The position numbers and the translations under genes were made by a program. A model generated the notes under the pieces. The model saw only the letters and a program-made list of their open reading frames with translations, made no database searches and was not told the origin of the DNA. From Acidobacteriota bacterium (GTDB taxonomy: Bacteria; Acidobacteriota; Holophagae; Holophagales; Holophagaceae), in assembly GCA_021778785.1 (NCBI GenBank), contig JAJYBX010000152.1:1-5665 (forward strand): a DNA stretch of 5,665 nt, read 5' to 3'. Of the stretch, positions 4,586 through 5,665 are shown in pieces; within the stretch, counting starts at the first letter, position 1; each line of letters opens with the position of its first letter.

Positions 4586-5665
4586 TACTTCAGCGCCTTC
4601 GCGGCCAGTTCCAGGATGTCCGTGGTGGCCACGCCCTCGTGGCCGGTCTCGCCGGCGGCGTTGTTCAGCATGACGTTGCAGAAGGGGCAGCCCACGGCGA
4701 TGGTGCTGGCCTTGGTCTCCAGGGCCTGCTCGAAGCGCTCGTGGTTCACGCGCTTGCCCAGGTGCTCCTCCAGCCAGAAGCGGCCGCCGCCCGCGCCGCA
4801 GCACATGGTGGCCTCGCCGTGCTTCTCCATCTCGGTGAGCTTCACGCCGGGGATGGCGTCGAGGATGGCGCGGGGGGCCTCCACCTGGCCGTTGATACGG
4901 CTGAGGTAGCAGGGATCGTGGTAGGTGAGGTCCACGTCCACGGTCTGCTCCAGCTTGATCTTCCCTTCCGACATGAGCTTCGCCACCAGCTCGGTGCCGT
5001 GCACCACCTCGAAGTCGCCGCCGAAGGCCGGGTACTCGTTCTTCAGGGTGTTGAGGCAGTGGGGGCAGTTGGTGACGACCTTCTTCACGCCATGGCCCTT
5101 GAGGGTCTCGACGTTGGCCTCCGTGGCCGACTGGAAGAGGTACTCGTTGCCCAGGCGCCGCGCGGATTCGCAGGTGCAGCTCTCCTCGGTGCCGAGGATG
5201 GCGAAGGAGACGTCGGCCGCCTTCAGCAGCTTCACGAGGGACTTGGACACCTTCTGGCCCGCGGCGTCGTAGCTGCCGGCGCAGCCCACCCAAAACAGGT
5301 ACTCGGCGTCGGGCTGCTCGGCCACGGTGGGCACCTCGAGGCCCTCGGCCCACTTGGCCCGGTCGGCCTGGGGCAGGTTCCAGGGGTTGCCCTGGCGCTC
5401 CATGCCCTTGAAGGCGGTCTGGGCCTCGGCGGGGAAGTCGCTCTCCTCCAGGGTGAGGTAGCGGCGCATGCCCACGAGCTTGTCCACGAAGCTGATCTGC
5501 AGGGGGCAGGCCCATTCGCAGTAGCCGCAGCTGGTGCAGGCCCAGATGGTGTCCTGACTGATCCAGCCCTCCAGCTGCGCCTTGCTCCAGGGGGCATGCT
5601 CCTCGTCCCGCTTCCACACGGCGCCCTCGGGCACGGGGCCGCCGATGAGCTTGCGGTCCGCGGGC
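4585..5665 (-). CDS. HdrD/EMR-like (Fe-S)-binding oxidoreductase with two CCG domains, C-terminal part
   Basis: The frame is open to the right edge, so the N-terminus is missing; 359 residues are visible (numbered from 5664). A ferredoxin-type cluster motif CTSCGYCEWACP (Cys43, 46, 49, 53) is followed by the linker RQGNPWNLP (90-98). The first cysteine-rich (CCG/DUF224) domain has WVGC (Cys128), ESCTC (Cys163, Cys165) and CPHC (Cys200, 203). The second has HDPCYL (Cys252), MCCGAGGGR (Cys288, 289) and CPFC (Cys326, 329). This is the HdrD/GlpC-like layout. Full-length members with an N-terminal cytochrome-b-like membrane part (FadF/YwjF, ETF:menaquinone oxidoreductase) pass electrons from electron-transfer flavoprotein to menaquinone; that is the likeliest role. 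A second [4Fe-4S] motif and the membrane helices would be expected beyond the window. An internal GTG at 5634 is not taken as the start because conserved-looking sequence continues upstream of it. Lactate or glycolate oxidase subunits are alternatives. The gene ends in a hairpin before the hemerythrin promoter. Confidence 0.88.
   Translation of the reverse strand, partial: PADRKLIGGPVPEGAVWKRDEEHAPWSKAQLEGWISQDTIWACTSCGYCEWACPLQISFVDKLVGMRRYLTLEESDFPAEAQTAFKGMERQGNPWNLPQADRAKWAEGLEVPTVAEQPDAEYLFWVGCAGSYDAAGQKVSKSLVKLLKAADVSFAILGTEESCTCESARRLGNEYLFQSATEANVETLKGHGVKKVVTNCPHCLNTLKNEYPAFGGDFEVVHGTELVAKLMSEGKIKLEQTVDVDLTYHDPCYLSRINGQVEAPRAILDAIPGVKLTEMEKHGEATMCCGAGGGRFWLEEHLGKRVNHERFEQALETKASTIAVGCPFCNVMLNNAAGETGHEGVATTDILELAAKALK

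Overview
This is a GC-rich (about 70% G+C) bacterial window that carries housekeeping and metabolic genes and shows no mobile element, CRISPR array or RNA gene. Two features suggest a Gram-negative host: the lipopolysaccharide-type gene pair at the left end and a quinone-linked iron-sulfur oxidoreductase at the right end. The overall style (strong AGGAG ribosome sites, GTG starts, HdrD-like electron-transfer proteins) resembles Acidobacteriota such as the Geothrix/Holophaga group. That placement is an impression from protein similarity recalled from memory, not a computed result.

Left end, minus strand (1-256): a 55-residue Trm112/YcaR-type zinc-ribbon protein overlaps by 4 bp the start of a PfkB-type sugar kinase that runs off the window. 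The kinase is probably the heptose-phosphate kinase of LPS core synthesis (HldE/RfaE1). A divergent intergenic region (257-429) follows. It ends in a perfect 10-bp hairpin whose 3' arm runs into the ribosome binding site of the next gene.

Plus-strand block (430-3793): a monofunctional proline dehydrogenase is followed after 20 bp by a 632-residue FUSC-type two-block membrane transporter. After a further 65 bp comes a 160-residue single-pass membrane protein that I do not recognise. The first two genes are probably one transcript. The third has a 15-bp palindrome just upstream of its ribosome site and may be controlled separately.

Minus-strand block (5665-3851): the C-terminal half of an HdrD/EMR-like Fe-S oxidoreductase enters from the right edge and ends at a strong hairpin. 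An unusually AT-rich island of about 60 bp then supplies a likely promoter for a hemerythrin-domain protein. This protein keeps all seven di-iron ligands and carries a long Arg/Gly/Pro-rich tail. The hemerythrin and the small membrane protein are convergent, separated by 57 bp.

Thematically, the proline dehydrogenase and the Fe-S oxidoreductase are both enzymes that can feed electrons into a quinone pool, and hemerythrin binds oxygen or senses redox state. I see no single novel multi-gene system. The most interesting points are the RBS-sequestering hairpin, two substitutions at normally conserved proline dehydrogenase positions, and the architecture of the hemerythrin gene.
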